From: Nitrospira sp.
Lineage (GTDB): Bacteria > Nitrospirota > Nitrospiria > Nitrospirales > Nitrospiraceae
Direction: 5' to 3'
NCBI GenBank assembly: GCA_029194725.1
Contig: JARFXQ010000005.1
Span: 62,001 to 126,000 of the forward strand
Length of the DNA: 64,000 nt
Shown here: positions 18,356-26,771 of the stretch, piece after piece
Layout: each line of letters begins with the position of its first letter
Numbering within the stretch: the stretch's first letter is position 1
Position numbers and translations under genes: made by a program
The notes under the pieces: model-generated
Databases searched by the model: none
What the model was told of the DNA's origin: nothing
What the model saw: the letters and a program-made list of their open reading frames with translations, nothing else

Positions 18356-18384
18356 GTTCATGGTGAGCGTGTCGAACCATGAAC
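18356..18384. repeat. REP-like palindrome 1
   Basis: Perfect 9-bp inverted arms GTTCATGGT (18356-18364) and ACCATGAAC (18376-18384) around an 11-nt loop containing GAGCGTGTCGA. This is the shape of dispersed REP units. A related unit follows 20 bp later. Confidence 0.65.
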
Positions 18385-18403
18385 CAAGGTCACTGAAGTC
18401 ACG

Positions 18404-18430
18404 CGCCCTTCGACAGGCTCAGGGCGAACG
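18404..18430. repeat. REP-like unit 2
   Basis: Contains CCCTTCGACAGGCTCAGGGC, with short GCCCT/AGGGC arms and the same TTCGAC/GAGC core words as the palindrome at 18356. From general knowledge this word is widespread in bacterial genomes as an intergenic repeat. Together with unit 1 it forms a small composite. The remaining parts of 17992-18468 hold nothing else I recognise. Confidence 0.6.
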
Positions 18431-18468
18431 GACTCTGACAAGAATTCTTAGAACCGCATACGTCAGAG

Positions 18469-18846
18469 ATGTGGAAAAAGAACTTTCTCTTTCGCGCTGC
18501 TGAATCGACACCGTTGACTGAGTCCGAGAACGAGCTGTTCCATGATACGGAACCGGCGCTGGACAGTACTGGTCTTGTCCTGGACAAGTTTCTCTCAGTG
18601 TGGGTGCAAGGCGAAGGATCGGAAGAAAAGCCCTCGACCTTTACGAATCTCTATGTCCGAACCGCGATGCTGGATGTGAGGAAGCAGGTGAGTTTGCTCC
18701 AGCCGCTTCAAGGACGCTCACATCAGATTAAGCAACTGCTCACAAAGGAACAGAAACAGTTTCTCCGACAATGGCTTCAGGTGCATGATCCACAGGCCTG
18801 GGAATCGTCCGAAGACCACTTTCGCGACCTCTTCGAACTGGAATGA
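18469..18846 (+). CDS. Hypothetical protein upstream of a phospholipase D-like nuclease
   Basis: 125 residues, charged and helical, with no signal peptide and no recognised family. Its stop overlaps the next start by 4 nt (ATGA), which supports it as a real gene translationally coupled to the phospholipase D-family gene. No obvious ribosome site at its own start. Confidence 0.6.
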   Translation: MWKKNFLFRAAESTPLTESENELFHDTEPALDSTGLVLDKFLSVWVQGEGSEEKPSTFTNLYVRTAMLDVRKQVSLLQPLQGRSHQIKQLLTKEQKQFLRQWLQVHDPQAWESSEDHFRDLFELE

Positions 18847-19409
18847 TCCGGCCTTCACTGTTTCAATTATCCAAGCAGCGCCACAGACTGATCGTCATCT
18901 GGCTTCTTACCGCAGTCCTGCTTGGGCGAGGCTTGGAGGTCTCAGCTTCATCGGTAGAAGTCTGGTACGGCCCGGAGGATAGGCCGCTCGAACATCTCGT
19001 ACGGATGTATGATCGTGCCCAACGATACATTTTTGTGGCCGTATATGGCTTAACGTCGCCGCTCACGGTGAAAGCGCTGGTCGAGGCGAAACGGCGCGGT
19101 GTGGATGTTCGAATCGTGACGGATCGCGAGCGACTTGAGGATATGAAGCAGCAGACAGCCCTGTCAACGTTGCGCGAAGCTGGCATTCCGATCAAGATTA
19201 ATCGACATGATGCGCTCATGCATTTGAAACAGGTCGTGATCGACGACGAGATCAATACCAACGGGTCCATGAATCAGACGACCAGTGGCAACCGCTACAA
19301 TGATGAGCGGTTGGACATCATCAGGGACCATGCGCTTGCCGTCAAAGCGCGTGAAAAGTTTCTTTCGCTTTGGAAGGATCACGAGCGATTCCAAGAGTGG
19401 AAAAAGTAG
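18843..19409 (+). CDS. Phospholipase D-like protein with one HKD motif (Nuc type)
   Basis: 188 residues. An N-terminal hydrophobic segment (residues 15-37) suggests export. Contains a single HxKx4D motif (HLKQVVID) followed by NGSMNQT and E-x-L, as in the endonuclease Nuc, which dimerises to form one active site. Nuclease or phosphodiesterase activity at the cell surface or periplasm is likely. Length is close to that of Nuc. Confidence 0.87.
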   Translation: MIRPSLFQLSKQRHRLIVIWLLTAVLLGRGLEVSASSVEVWYGPEDRPLEHLVRMYDRAQRYIFVAVYGLTSPLTVKALVEAKRRGVDVRIVTDRERLEDMKQQTALSTLREAGIPIKINRHDALMHLKQVVIDDEINTNGSMNQTTSGNRYNDERLDIIRDHALAVKAREKFLSLWKDHERFQEWKK

Positions 19410-19465
19410 GAATGTTGAGGGTAAGGTGGCGACGCCTTTCCATGGCCGAGGAACGTTGAAGCCCA

Positions 19466-20737
19466 ATGGTCGAAGAAACCGACATTGCCGTCGTTGGAGC
19501 CGGTGGAGGAGGGGCCGTGCTGGCCCTGGCACTGGCTCAGAAGGGCATTAAGACCATCGTCTTCGAGCAGGCGCCGGGACCACCGCAGGGATTGCGCGGC
19601 GAGATCCTGCAGCCGAACGGGCAACAAGTGCTTGATCGCTTGGGGCTCCTGAATCGATTGCCGGTCGAGTCCACGCGTACGGTGCATAAGTTCCATTTTT
19701 GCCGTGTCGGAGGCGAGCGGCTGTGCACAGTGGACTATAGCGAACTGCCTCCACCGTACAATCAAGCCGTGGTCACACTGCCGAATGTGGCGCACCATGC
19801 CATTCTGAGCGCGATCGAGCGAGAATCCTCTGTCTCATTGCGATATCGATCGACCTTCACGGGACTGCTTCGAGAGAATGGGCGCGTCGTTGGTCTGACT
19901 GCAAAGCAAGGTGAAGACAGTGTGACCGTGAGGGCAAAGGTGATCGTTGGAGCCGATGGAGCATTTTCAAAAGTTCGAGAGGCCTTGCAGATCTCAGCGG
20001 ATCTTCATCTCTATCCACATGGGTATTTGATCGCGCTATTGGATGCCGCCATTCCTATGACTGAGGCGAAGTATTTTGTCGGGAAGCGAACGATCCTTGG
20101 GATGTTTCCTGCTGCCGGAAGCAAAGTCTATCTCTTCTACATGATCAAGGCTGGTTCGTATGAGCAGGTGAAAGAGAGTGGCATCGCGGCGCTACAACAA
20201 TCGTGGATCGCCATCGATCCGTCCAGCGAGCCTATCTTCCGCACATTGATCGACTGGAAGCAAACCGCCTTCATGCCGACCGGGCGTGTCCGTACTCCGA
20301 CCTGGGTGGCAGATGGGGCGGCGCTGATCGGGGATGCGGCACATGCGATGAACCCTCATGCGTCGCAGGGCCGCATGCAGGCGATGGTGGATGCCATGAT
20401 GCTGGCCGATCTCTTACCTGAATGTCTGGCGACGAACGACTTCTCCGCTGCAAGGCTCAAGGGATACGAAGATTCGCGTCGGCCTCACGTCACGATGCTG
20501 CAACAGTTGGCCGATGAGCAGGTGCTGTTCTGGAACACAGCGAATCCGATCATCGCCTTTCTCCGAGACCGCGTCTTCCGTACGCTGGACCGCAACGCAC
20601 GGCTCCGATATCGTGTCCTATCGACGACAGCTGGACTCCGCAAGGAGCCTCCGTTCGGCTGGCTGGATCGACTGATGGCAGCCGGATTGTTGCCGGATCA
20701 TTCTGTACACGACAGAGCAGCGAGAGGCATTCATTAA
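19466..20737 (+). CDS. FAD-dependent monooxygenase, UbiH/PHBH-like
   Basis: 423 residues. Rossmann motif VVGAGGGGAVLALALA (GxGxxG region), the DG motif IVGADGAFSKVRE, and the second FAD motif LIGDAAHAMNPHASQGRMQAM. This is the group A flavoprotein hydroxylase layout. The substrate is unknown; relatives act in quinone synthesis and aromatic hydroxylation. The usual GxxG of the substrate loop reads HASQGRM instead of the more common PxxGxG. It is followed 4 bp later by a degenerate nucleotidyltransferase gene. Confidence 0.88.
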   Translation: MVEETDIAVVGAGGGGAVLALALAQKGIKTIVFEQAPGPPQGLRGEILQPNGQQVLDRLGLLNRLPVESTRTVHKFHFCRVGGERLCTVDYSELPPPYNQAVVTLPNVAHHAILSAIERESSVSLRYRSTFTGLLRENGRVVGLTAKQGEDSVTVRAKVIVGADGAFSKVREALQISADLHLYPHGYLIALLDAAIPMTEAKYFVGKRTILGMFPAAGSKVYLFYMIKAGSYEQVKESGIAALQQSWIAIDPSSEPIFRTLIDWKQTAFMPTGRVRTPTWVADGAALIGDAAHAMNPHASQGRMQAMVDAMMLADLLPECLATNDFSAARLKGYEDSRRPHVTMLQQLADEQVLFWNTANPIIAFLRDRVFRTLDRNARLRYRVLSTTAGLRKEPPFGWLDRLMAAGLLPDHSVHDRAARGIH

Positions 20738-20741
20738 GCCC

Positions 20742-21497
20742 ATGCAATCGGTCGATTGGACGATAGATGAATTGCCGGATGAAACCCAAAAACTCTTAAA
20801 GTCATACGTTAAGGATGTCACAAAAATCTATGGAAATGAATTGGAGGGAGTTCTGCTGTATGGCAGCGCGGTCCGAGGAGAATTTTTGCCGGGCAGCTCC
20901 AATCTTAATCTCTTGTTGTTGATGTCGTCCTATGACCTCTCGGTGCTGAGAAAGTACGACAGCATTCACAACCGCTGGAGCAAGGAGCAAGTGGTTGTTC
21001 CCCTGTTCCTAACCGCTGCCGATCTCCAATCCGCTTCGTTCGCCTTTCCTCTGGAATACCAGGACATCCTCGAATGTCATCGGCTGCTCTGGGGGCAAGA
21101 TCCCTTCGTCGGCCTCAAAATCGATGCCCGTTACTTGACTGCAGAAGTTCTCCAGGCGTTACGAGGGAATCTGATCCGCCTCCGTCAGCGCCTCGTGGAA
21201 GGACGAAGCACCGAAGAAGCCATGACCATTCTCTTGCCGCTGTCGATCACCGGGCTCCTGCCGGCGCTTCGGGGTCTCCAGCGATTGTTGGATCGCCCTG
21301 TGCTCGCTCATGGGGACCAAATCCTGAGCGACCTCGAATCTCATCTGGAGATCGACCTTGCCGGGCCTCGCGATGCGCTCTTGCTCAAGCGCGGGCGAAT
21401 CTCTCCGGGCCAGAAAGAGATCCCAAGGCTCATGGACCGATATCTTGAAAGCCTGACGAAACTCGTGACTGCCGCCGAACTGCGGATAACCCGATGA
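20742..21497 (+). CDS. Nucleotidyltransferase-fold protein with lost catalytic aspartates
   Basis: 251 residues. Residues 36-60 have the nucleotidyltransferase signature (LLYGSAVRGEF) with Gly41-Ser42, but the metal-binding D-x-D is replaced by Asn54-x-Asn56 (SSNLNLL). The rest is helical, as in KNTase-like proteins with a C-terminal HEPN-like bundle. Catalysis is therefore unlikely; a regulatory or binding role is possible. Its stop overlaps the next gene by 4 nt. Confidence 0.75.
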   Translation: MQSVDWTIDELPDETQKLLKSYVKDVTKIYGNELEGVLLYGSAVRGEFLPGSSNLNLLLLMSSYDLSVLRKYDSIHNRWSKEQVVVPLFLTAADLQSASFAFPLEYQDILECHRLLWGQDPFVGLKIDARYLTAEVLQALRGNLIRLRQRLVEGRSTEEAMTILLPLSITGLLPALRGLQRLLDRPVLAHGDQILSDLESHLEIDLAGPRDALLLKRGRISPGQKEIPRLMDRYLESLTKLVTAAELRITR

Positions 21498-22246
21498 TAG
21501 TTCGAGCAGAGAGGCACACCAGAGGAATTGCCTGCTTCAGCCTGATACTAGTACTCTGGACTGTGGACACACAAGCATCGCTCTATGATAGGCCAAAGGA
21601 ACGTATACCGCTTCCCAGTCCGATTGGATATGTCAGCGACCATGCCAAAGTGGTCGAGCAGCAGTGGAAGGACCGTATCCGTTCCGTTTGTATCGACCTT
21701 GAGAAGAAAAGCGGCGTCGAGATGGTCATTGTGACGGTGCCCAGCATCAAGCCCTATCCGTCGGCCAAGCACTATGCAGACGCGTTGTATGAAAAATGGC
21801 AAATCGGCTCGACACAACAGGAACATGGGCTGATGGTTCTGGTAGCAGTGCAGGAACGGCAAGCCGCGATGGCTTTGGGGCGCAAAATGTTACCGGTCAT
21901 CACGCCGACTGTCAGGAGCGAGGTCAGTCGCGACTATCTTCAGCCTGCGATCGAACGAGAGCATTTCGGGGAAGGGCTGTATCGAACGGCGGTCGCCTTG
22001 GCGACACCGGCACAAGAGGTGAGGTTCGATGCCCCCTCACGGCCTCGTATCAAGGGACTCGGAATCTGGATTACGCTCGGCACGACCATCGCCGTCGTGT
22101 TGTTCTTTTGGTGGCTCAGCCGCCCCGATCTGCGGCACCCCTATCGACGCATCCAGAAGAGTGAATATTGGGGAACCGGCCAAGGAGGTTTTGGGGGAAA
22201 CTGGGGCGGCTTCGGCGGCGGTACGAGCGGGGAGGGGTGGAGATAG
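21494..22246 (+). CDS. TPM-domain membrane protein (YgcG family)
   Basis: 250 residues: signal-like N-terminus, a TPM domain (YVSDHAKVVEQQWKDRI ... GVEMVIVTVP ... LMVLVAVQERQAAMALG) in about residues 35-175, one membrane segment (LGIWITLGTTIAVVLFFWWL) near 190, and a Gly-rich tail (GGFGGNWGGFGGG). Typical of envelope TPM proteins, whose role is unclear (repair or assembly of membrane complexes has been proposed for some). Coupled to the upstream gene by a 4-nt overlap. Confidence 0.85.
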   Translation: MIVRAERHTRGIACFSLILVLWTVDTQASLYDRPKERIPLPSPIGYVSDHAKVVEQQWKDRIRSVCIDLEKKSGVEMVIVTVPSIKPYPSAKHYADALYEKWQIGSTQQEHGLMVLVAVQERQAAMALGRKMLPVITPTVRSEVSRDYLQPAIEREHFGEGLYRTAVALATPAQEVRFDAPSRPRIKGLGIWITLGTTIAVVLFFWWLSRPDLRHPYRRIQKSEYWGTGQGGFGGNWGGFGGGTSGEGWR

Positions 22247-22300
22247 AATGGAAAGAATACCAGCAGTCTCGTATTCTCACACTGTACAGGAGACACATCG

Positions 22301-23074
22301 ATGAACAGTATTCATATCGGGAATCGCTTTCCATTTCCGTTGTGTGTCCTTACGAGCCTCGCCGTACTTGTGTCTGGTTGCTCAACTACAGGCAAGGAAA
22401 CCAAGAGCGCGTCAGCTCCCTCTCAAGATCTGACCGATACAGTGATCGAACGCTACATCCGTGCTCATCCGGAAGTGATCGAACAATCGCTGCAGGGATT
22501 GCTGGCCAAACGCGAAGCGGAACTGAAGGAGCATCACAAAGCTGCTCTTGCGACAAGGCAAAATGAACTGCTGCATGATCCCGCGTCACCGGTCAGCGGT
22601 AATCTGAAGGGCGAAATCACCTTAGTCGAGTTCTATGACTACCGCTGCGGGTTCTGTAAGAAGGCTGCTTCGGCCGTCACGGAACTCCAGAAAGTCGATC
22701 CAAGGGTGAGGGTGGTCTACAAGGATTTCCCCATTCTGGGCGAACCGTCGGAGCTTGCAGCCAAGGCTGCGCTCGCGTCTCAGGCGCAAGGCAAGCACCA
22801 AGCCTTTCATGAGGCGCTGCTCGCCTCCCACGCCGATATGAGTAGGGAGGCAATCTTGAAGATTGCGGCGAACGTCGGCCTCGATGCGAAGCGCCTAGAC
22901 GCGGACATGGCCGATCCCAAGTGGCAGGTCGTCATCGACAAGAATCGGGCTCTCGCCCGCGAGCTCGGCATTTCCGGGACCCCAGGCTTTATCGTCGGCA
23001 ACGAACTGGTGCCGGGAGCGTTGGATTTGAATGGCCTGAAAGAACTCATTGCACGGGCGGGACAGGGAAGATGA
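22301..23074 (+). CDS. DsbA-family thiol-disulfide oxidoreductase, lipoprotein
   Basis: 257 residues. N-terminal lipobox (VLVSGC) indicates an outer- or inner-membrane-anchored periplasmic protein. A helical N-terminal part (about 40-95) precedes the thioredoxin fold with active site CGFC in DYRCGFCKKA and the cis-Pro segment GISGTPGFIVGNEL. This is the DsbA/Com1/BdbD-like branch. Short decayed copies of its 3' end occur at 26413-26565 and 30421-30479. Confidence 0.9.
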   Translation: MNSIHIGNRFPFPLCVLTSLAVLVSGCSTTGKETKSASAPSQDLTDTVIERYIRAHPEVIEQSLQGLLAKREAELKEHHKAALATRQNELLHDPASPVSGNLKGEITLVEFYDYRCGFCKKAASAVTELQKVDPRVRVVYKDFPILGEPSELAAKAALASQAQGKHQAFHEALLASHADMSREAILKIAANVGLDAKRLDADMADPKWQVVIDKNRALARELGISGTPGFIVGNELVPGALDLNGLKELIARAGQGR

Positions 23075-23226
23075 CGAATCGTCGGCTAGCGAGGGCGTGT
23101 CGTCAATTAGCGGGCCGATCTTTTTCCGGATTCACACAAGAGTCTGTCAAGACCGAAGTTGGCTGTCCACAAATCACCGATGTGACATGCCCTCTTTTCG
23201 CCGATGAGATTGTCCGGTTGTCGTGC

Positions 23227-23640
23227 TCAGGTCGAGACATGGGCAGTCACCTCCTCAGCGGTCGTGCCGGCCCGGCGCCGTCTCAAACCGCACCGTCGCC
23301 CGCTGGACGCGCATTGCCCGCTTGGGTCGGATGTGGTCCCGCAAAATCGAGAGCTGGCCTGTAGACCCCTTGGCCGGCAGCTCCCGGAAGATGCCCACCG
23401 CATTCCGACGCTCTCCGCGACCAACCGGTCACTGTCGGCCCGGTACGGATCCAGTCGACTGCGCCGCCGGGTAGGCCGCGAGGCGGGGGCTCTCCCACGG
23501 GCGAGCGCCCGGCGGACGGTCCGGGGATGCACGCCCACCTGTTTCGCGATGTCGCACAGATACAGTCCCCGTTGTGCCAATGCCTGCATCACCATGAAGT
23601 CCTCCTTTCGCAGCATCCGTCCCTCCTCTCCCTGGATAAT
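23227..23640 (-). pseudogene. IS21-type transposase (IstA) N-terminal remnant
   Basis: Begins MLRKEDFMVMQALAQRG with the helix-turn-helix IAKQVGVHPRTVRRALARG of IstA proteins. Downstream the frame changes: the matching sequence continues in a second frame (ALDFAGPHPTQAGNARPAG), so it is frameshifted, and the DDE core and istB are missing. The upstream bases 23640-23700 resemble an IS21-type end region. It abuts a truncated IS5 transposase. Confidence 0.75.
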
Positions 23641-23699
23641 CGGTGAAGGGACATTCTGGTCGTTGTTGAGGGGGATTTCTATTTCGGTGATTTGGTGAC

Positions 23700-24473
23700 T
23701 TAGAGCATCGGCGCTGACAGTGGCCGATGGCGATGGGCTTTGGCCTGCACGAAGCTCCTAGCCTTCGGCGCGTGGTGCCGGATCACCTCGCGTTGTCCAC
23801 TATAGGCCGCGTCGCCCCATACTCGTGTCTCGTTTCCGTGCAGCAACTCCGGCAATACCTGACTGTCATGGACATTCACCGCCGTGGCCACCACGGAGTG
23901 AACCAGCTTCGTCCGGCTGTCCACACCAATATGCGCCTTCATGCCGAGATGCCACTGATTGCCCTTCTTGGTCTGATGCATCTCGGGATCCCGCTCCTTC
24001 GTGCGATTCTTCGTCGAACTGGGCGCACTAATGCTGGTGGCATCCACGATGGTCCCGTGACTGACCTCCATGCCGTGGGTCGCTAGATACGCTCCGATCC
24101 GCGCAAAGAGTTGCTCGTCCAGCTGGTGAGCTTCCAAGAGATGCCGAAACTTGCAGATCGTCGTCTCGTCGGGCACAGGCTCGCGGGCCAGATCAATCCC
24201 GACAAGTTGCCGCATGGCGCGCGAGTCGTACAGCGCCTCTTCCACGGCCGGATCCGACAGGTTGAACCACTGTTGCAGACAATGGAGGCGCAGCATCCGT
24301 TCGACGCCCACCGGGGGACGCCCGGGACCTTCGGCCTTTGGATAGACCGGTTCGATCGCGGCCACCAATTCCGCCCACGGCACGACACGGTTTATTTCAT
24401 CGAGGAACTGCTCGTGGCGAGTGGGCTTGCGATACCGTTCAAAGGTGACTTCTGCAAAGGTCTGTTGGTGCAT
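23700..24473 (-). pseudogene. IS5-family transposase, C-terminally truncated
   Basis: 257 codons remain of a protein usually about 320 long. Present are the N-terminal region (FAEVTFERYRKPTRHEQFL), the first Asp (VDATSIS) and second Asp (GDAAYSGQR). It then breaks off after HRHRPLS, replaced by APML and a stop, so the catalytic Glu region is lost. The break coincides with the IS21-type remnant, suggesting that one element inserted into the other and both then decayed. Confidence 0.85.
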
Positions 24474-24742
24474 GGGTGCGCCTCCCGTTCAGTGCTGTGC
24501 TATCCGTAGCACATTCAGGGAGAAGAATAAATCAGACCTTCCCTAGCACCATCACACATCTCAGAGTAGACTATGCGACGGTGAGTGGCCGGCTCAAGTA
24601 GCGAGTGGAGCCGAATGCACGATGAGGAGACCTTGATTCCCCATGACTCCACCTCATCACGGATAGAAGAAACGTCGTGCTTCGCCTTGTTGTCGGGCAT
24701 GACGGCTGCTATCCGGCTGGTAAGCTTCGAAGTGGGATTTAG

Positions 24743-24929
24743 ATGTCCCCAATAAATCAGGGAGCTGATTGTCGAACTGACGAAGGCCGGATTCAAGGAT
24801 CGGGGAGGTAAAGGAAGTCATCGAAACTTTGTTCATCTACGAGTAACGAAACCGCTTACCCTATCGGGAAAGCCAGGCGGTGATGTCATGCAGTACCAGC
24901 TCCGCGCCGTCTGGTCAGCCATACAGGAG
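24743..24929 (+). pseudogene. hicA: hicA toxin gene, frameshifted and split by an IS4-family insertion
   Basis: Codes in the hicA frame for ELTKAGFKDRGGKGSHRNF (with the toxin's Gly-Ser-His) and SGKPGGDVMQYQLRAVWSAIQE, then runs into the insertion at 24930. The last codons (SKK and stop) resume at 26132-26143, where they overlap the hicB start by 4 nt. Near the 5' end an extra base puts the ATG at 24743 out of frame and a TAA in frame, so the gene was probably already dead or damaged independently of the insertion. Confidence 0.85.
24921..24929. repeat. Target-site duplication, left copy
   Basis: ATACAGGAG here is repeated exactly at 26123-26131 on the other side of the IS4-family element. 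Nine bases of duplication fit IS4-family elements. Joining the flanks through one copy restores the end of hicA as seen in the paralogous copy at 30.7 kb. Confidence 0.92.
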
Positions 24930-26122
24930 CTTGCCACCCTTCAATTTTCAAGAACATGTGCCTGCCTCGTTCCACACTGCCCAGAGAGGCGGGATTGAGA
25001 GGGAGAGGGCGGAACAACGTCGCAGGAAACGCAGTCCCTGTTTGAACACGGAGAGGAGGGCGCGCAGGGCCTGCTTTAGCGTCCCCTTTTTACCCCGTCG
25101 CTGACGGCCTTGGCTTCCGCGAACATGCCGCAAGACACCGCCCAATAGAGGGCCAGACTCATAATCAGGATCAAGCGTTCCAGGCGATCGGGTTTCTTGA
25201 TCTGGCTTTGCATGAGGCCGAAGCCCCGGCTTTTGAGATCGGAAAACATGTTCTCGATGCCCCAGCGCAGGCCGTAATCCAGCGTGGTGTACGGCGATGG
25301 CCTCACGTCCATCGCAATAATCCACGGTTCGGTATGCCCTTTTTCATGTAAGACGCCGATGTTAGTCGTCACGCCGCTACCGTAGAGCTCGGCCCCCGTC
25401 ACACCATGCGGCATGCGGGTCACCACATCGCCCGTCGTCAGTTCGCCGCCCTCGTGGGTCAGCGTCAGATTGCCTTTGAGGCGGATGCGATAGGCCCACC
25501 CGGCCTCCTGACACCAATCAATGAGCTGCGCGGTGCCATAAAACCTGTCCGCAACCAGCAGAATAGCGACGTGTTCTGGTAACCACGGCCGAACGCTGTT
25601 CAGCAGCGCTTTCTGCACGGCAACCCCGATGTTGCCCTGCGTCGAACGCACCCGCCACGCCACGGGCAAGGCTCGCTGACGCACCCGGACCGATAGCATC
25701 AAAACGTCGTTCGTGTCGTTGATGTGACGTTGATCCATCTGCAATACGACGGTTTGCCCGTTCGCCGCCAGCCGTTCGATCACCTCACGCGCATAGGGCG
25801 TGATAACCGTATCCGGGACGATCTCCTCGTGCTTGAGGTGCCGTTCGATGTATTGGTACCGATGCTCGGCGGCGGCAATTTCGCGGGGCAACGCCGCCGC
25901 CAGTTCCATCAGGTTGGCGCTCCGGACCTCCAGCATCACCCCCGTCAGTGCCGCTAACCCCTCGCGCCGGGATTTGTGATAGCGCGGCAACCGTCGTTGA
26001 AAATCCCCATCAATCGCCTCAATCACCGGCACGACCTTCGCCATCGGATCCTCCCAAATGTGTGGAGAATCCTTGAATCATACGCGTTTCCACTCAGTCA
26101 AGAAAAATTGAAGGGTGGTAAG
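24930..26122 (-). mobile_element. Complete IS4-family insertion sequence, 1193 bp
   Basis: Bounded by terminal inverted repeats: the left end reads CTTGCCACCCTTCAATTTT and the right end, complemented, reads CTTACCACCCTTCAATTTT (18 of 19 match). Flanked by a 9-bp direct duplication ATACAGGAG. Carries one transposase gene on the minus strand. Both ends and the duplication are intact, so the insertion looks recent relative to the decayed elements around it. Confidence 0.93.
25076..26044 (-). CDS. IS4-family transposase
   Basis: 322 residues, ATG preceded by GGAGGATCCG. DDE residues lie in VLQMDQRHIND and LLVADRFYG, and the IS4 signature Y-x2-R-x3-E-x6-K is exact in YGLRWGIENMFSDLK. The zero frame stops at 25076, but the -1 frame after AAAAAGGGG (25091-25083) continues KGTLKQALRALLSVFKQGL and stops at 24948, only 18 bp from the left end. 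So the ancestral protein was probably about 43 residues longer and was cut by a 1-base change, or a frameshift product is made. Confidence 0.9.
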   Translation of the reverse strand: MAKVVPVIEAIDGDFQRRLPRYHKSRREGLAALTGVMLEVRSANLMELAAALPREIAAAEHRYQYIERHLKHEEIVPDTVITPYAREVIERLAANGQTVVLQMDQRHINDTNDVLMLSVRVRQRALPVAWRVRSTQGNIGVAVQKALLNSVRPWLPEHVAILLVADRFYGTAQLIDWCQEAGWAYRIRLKGNLTLTHEGGELTTGDVVTRMPHGVTGAELYGSGVTTNIGVLHEKGHTEPWIIAMDVRPSPYTTLDYGLRWGIENMFSDLKSRGFGLMQSQIKKPDRLERLILIMSLALYWAVSCGMFAEAKAVSDGVKRGR

Positions 26123-26131
26123 ATACAGGAG
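26123..26131. repeat. Target-site duplication, right copy
   Basis: ATACAGGAG, identical to 24921-24929. The bases that follow (AGCAAGAAATGA) are the last codons of the interrupted hicA gene. Confidence 0.92.
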
Positions 26132-26139
26132 AGCAAGAA

Positions 26140-26379
26140 ATGAAAGAGAGTGTCAGATATGCGAAAATCGTCGAATGGTCTGAAGAAGATCAGTGTTACG
26201 TAGGGAGCGCTCCTGCTTTGGTGCTTGGCGGATGCCATGGCAAAGATGAGAAGGCGGTGTTCGGCGAGTTGTGTCAGATCGTCGAAGAGGCGATCGCTCT
26301 GTATCAGAAAGACGGCAAACCGCTGCCTTCCTCCACCTCAGGGCGGGACTTTGCCAACAAGATGCAATGTGTCGCCTAG
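26140..26379 (+). CDS. hicB: HicB-family antitoxin, partner of the interrupted hicA
   Basis: 79 residues: MKESVRYAKIVEWSEEDQCY, VGSAPALVLGGCHG and a helix ending in DGKPLPSS, the short HicB fold. Its ATG overlaps the end of the split hicA (ATGA). With hicA disrupted, the antitoxin is orphaned and is now cut off from the original operon promoter by 1.2 kb of insertion sequence. The first few codons recur at 30763 in the decayed second copy. Confidence 0.85.
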   Translation: MKESVRYAKIVEWSEEDQCYVGSAPALVLGGCHGKDEKAVFGELCQIVEEAIALYQKDGKPLPSSTSGRDFANKMQCVA

Positions 26380-26412
26380 CGCTCGCGTGATCCGCTCAAC
26401 ATACACAGTAAG

Positions 26413-26565
26413 CGGCAGACCGTCGTCGACAAGAATCGGGCTCTTGCCCACGGTCTCGGCATCCCGGGAACACCTGGCTCCATCGTGGGCAACGAACTGG
26501 TGGCTGAGACGCTGGATTTGAATGGACTAAAAGAACTGATTGCCCGGGCGGGACATCAAAAATGA
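26413..26565 (+). pseudogene. 3' fragment of a dsbA-like gene, copy B
   Basis: Reads VVDKNRALAHGLGIPGTPG, IVGNELVAETLDLNGLKELI and ends with a stop at 26563-26565, closely matching the last 47 codons of the DsbA-family gene at 22301-23074. No start and no active-site CxxC. It is a leftover of a duplicated block, here placed just after hicB. Confidence 0.85.
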
Positions 26566-26771
26566 TGAAAATGGCAAAGCATCATTGAGAAGAATCGTAA
26601 GTCCACTGGGACACTGTCTCATCGAGAAGGTGCTGCGCTGTCCCAGGTGAGAGGGCTGGAGCACAGCTGTCTGATTTACCCCTGTGGTTTTCCGCAGCCA
26701 GCTAAAGTTTCCATCGGGAAAGCGGGCAAAAGTAGACGACGGGTGGGTTGTTTTGTAAATGGAGGAGGCCA

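Noticed and set aside
24743-24929. Functional hicA toxin
   Set aside because: The ATG is out of frame with the conserved part, there is an in-frame TAA near the start, and the end is cut by the IS4 element.
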